Shown in pieces: positions 32,356-33,633 of a DNA stretch of 33,633 bases. Every line of letters begins with the position of its first letter. Position 1 is the first letter of the stretch. The stretch comes from an uncultured Alphaproteobacteria bacterium. GTDB taxonomy: Bacteria > Pseudomonadota > Alphaproteobacteria > Methylaequorales > Methylaequoraceae. The position numbers and the translations under genes were made by a program. Under the pieces are notes generated by a model. The model had not been told where the DNA came from and ran no database searches. It saw only the letters and a list, made by a program, of their open reading frames with translations. The stretch is taken from positions 1-33,633 of the forward strand of contig CACIYM010000011.1 of the NCBI GenBank assembly GCA_902590895.1. Direction: 5' to 3'.

Positions 32356-33633
32356 TTATCTTTTCCAAAGCTGAGGCGATAGTAAAATTAAAATCGGAAA
32401 TAATTCTAGTCGCCCAATTAACATTCCTATACACAAAAAGAATTTTGAAAAAGAACTTATTTCATAATAATTTTTAGCTGGACCAATAATTTCATTTAAA
32501 CCTGGCCCAACATTAGCTATTGCGGCAGCTGCTCCAGATAGCGCTGTTAATGTGTCTTGACCATCAAATGAAAGTATTAAGGTTAACACCCCAAAAATTA
32601 ATAAGTAAAGAAAAAAATAACCAGTTACAGAATTTAAAATATCTTCGTTTATTTCCCTAGAATTATAGGTAGGAATAAAAATTCCTCTAGGTTGAATTAT
32701 TTTTTTTATTAAGTTTAGCGAGGATTTTATTAATATCTGTATTCGAAAAATCTTTAAGCCACAACTGGATGAGCCAGAGCACCCACCAATAAGCATGATA
32801 AATAAGAAAAGGAGGGTTGTGAAAGTTCCCCAAGTACTGAAATCGTATGTGCTAAACCCACTTCCCGTTGCAATAGATATTACTGCAAAAGAGGAAATTC
32901 TTAAAGCCTGAAAATAGTCAACTTCATAGTACTTGGTAAGCCATGATGTGACTATACAAACAACTAAAAAAACAAAAACCAGGAAAAACTGAACCTGCGA
33001 GTTTTTAAATAAATCTGAGAGATTATTTCTTAAACAATGAAAAATTAGAATAAAAGGTAATGAAGAAATTATCATAAAAACCATTGTTATAATCTCTGTA
33101 TACAAAGAGTCAAAGAATCCTATGGACATGTTTTTAGTTGAAAATCCTCCTGTTGCGATAATTGTCATACCGTGAGCTAAGCTGTCAAAAAAATTCAATC
33201 CACTTGAGTATAGAAAAAAACTACATAGAATTGTTAGTGCGAAATAAATCATACCAATTGCTCCAGCAATTTTTGTGGTTCTAGGTAAAACTTTCTCTTC
33301 CTTCGAACTAAATTCAGTTTGAAAGAGTTGCATTCCTCCAATTTTTAAAATTGGAAAAATTGCAATTGCTATTACTATTATCCCAATGCCTCCAAGCCAT
33401 TGAAGCATTGCTCTCCAAAGTAAAATTGAACTTGAGGTGTTATCAAGATCTCTTATTACAGTTGCTCCTGTTGTGGTTAGGCCTGACATTGATTCAAAAA
33501 AAGAGTTCACAAAAGATAAATTTGGGGTCCCTATGTAAAACGGAAAGGCACCTATGAGTGTGAGAATCAGCCAAGATAAAAGAGTTAAAAGAAAGGCGGA
33601 TAAAACTTCAACATCTTTGTTTTTTATTTTTAA
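32356..33633 (-). CDS. trkH: Trk-type potassium transporter membrane subunit (partial; 5' end outside window)
   Basis: Potassium-translocating subunit of the Trk/Ktr family, acting with the regulatory protein TrkA. The reading frame stays open to the right edge (425 codons visible). The GTG near 33510 is therefore an internal codon and not the start: the upstream frame continues with a good membrane helix (VLSAFLLTLLSWLILTLIGA) leading into the first pore loop. Four pore motifs can be found: GLTTTGATV, IIATGGFSTKN, GGCSGSSSCG and AIANVGPGL, each with the filter glycine. It ends LSPQLWKR. The N-terminal part, perhaps 60 residues, is missing from the window. Confidence 0.94.
   Translation of the reverse strand, partial: LKIKNKDVEVLSAFLLTLLSWLILTLIGAFPFYIGTPNLSFVNSFFESMSGLTTTGATVIRDLDNTSSSILLWRAMLQWLGGIGIIVIAIAIFPILKIGGMQLFQTEFSSKEEKVLPRTTKIAGAIGMIYFALTILCSFFLYSSGLNFFDSLAHGMTIIATGGFSTKNMSIGFFDSLYTEIITMVFMIISSLPFILIFHCLRNNLSDLFKNSQVQFFLVFVFLVVCIVTSWLTKYYEVDYFQALRISSFAVISIATGSGFSTYDFSTWGTFTTLLFLFIMLIGGCSGSSSCGLKIFRIQILIKSSLNLIKKIIQPRGIFIPTYNSREINEDILNSVTGYFFLYLLIFGVLTLILSFDGQDTLTALSGAAAAIANVGPGLNEIIGPAKNYYEISSFSKFFLCIGMLIGRLELFPILILLSPQLWKR

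Noticed and set aside
33508-33510. GTG as the start of trkH
   Set aside because: The frame stays open to the window edge and encodes a membrane helix expected before the first pore loop, so the gene is simply cut by the edge.

Overview
This window is a dense, AT-rich stretch of bacterial housekeeping genes. Genes are packed with overlaps or gaps of a few bases, and no gene-free stretch reaches 300 bases (the longest is about 170). The gene order points to an alphaproteobacterium: cytochrome c | kdsB-pheA, an SRP RNA just before dnaX-ybaB-recR, rmuC | def-fmt-truA, rpmH-rnpA-yidC-engB-argB-dapD-dapE, and an ABC-2 permease-argD-argF run. Low G+C (estimated by eye), A/T homopolymers, short intergenic spaces and shared stop codons suggest a streamlined, probably marine or otherwise oligotrophic lineage. 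I cannot assign a clade from sequence alone. I see no prophage, insertion sequence, CRISPR array, toxin-antitoxin pair or defence island.

Layout. (1) 1-6022, minus: a probable operon reading cytochrome c, HisN-type phosphatase, then the YejA-B-E-F peptide ABC importer; yejF runs off the left edge. (2) 6071-7665, plus: kdsB and pheA. (3) 7718-10459, plus: SRP 4.5S RNA, dnaX, ybaB, recR. (4) 10449-11435, minus: rmuC. (5) 11451-13662, plus: def, fmt, truA. (6) 13663-20012, minus, read from the right: rpmH, rnpA, yidC, engB, argB, a HAD nucleotidase, dapD, dapE. This links ribosome and membrane biogenesis to arginine and lysine synthesis. (7) 20064-21734, minus: a secreted gamma-glutamyltransferase. 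(8) 21794-23454, plus: panB-panC. (9) 23451-24608, minus: an unrecognised putative lipoprotein with an OmpA-like C-terminus. (10) 24779-27845, plus: tRNA-Arg(ACG), then nrdA-nrdB behind a promoter that carries two NrdR-like boxes 31 bp apart. (11) 27861-29472, minus: recX and an MscS-family channel. (12) 29499-32349, plus: ABC-2 permease, argD, argF. (13) 32356-33633, minus: trkH, cut by the right edge.

Functionally, argB, argD and argF give three steps of arginine synthesis, and ArgD may also serve lysine synthesis with DapD and DapE. PanB and PanC make pantothenate. NrdAB makes deoxynucleotides. The DnaX, RecR, RecX and RmuC products act in replication and recombination.

I did not find a new multi-gene system. 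The points most worth a second look are: an 89-base out-of-frame rpmH/rnpA overlap, a possible programmed -1 frameshift in dnaX that would give a gamma-like product, a YejA binding protein with an added C-terminal membrane segment, the unrecognised lipoprotein, the NrdR-type nrd promoter, and a recurrent promoter-to-ATG spacing that suggests leaderless mRNAs.
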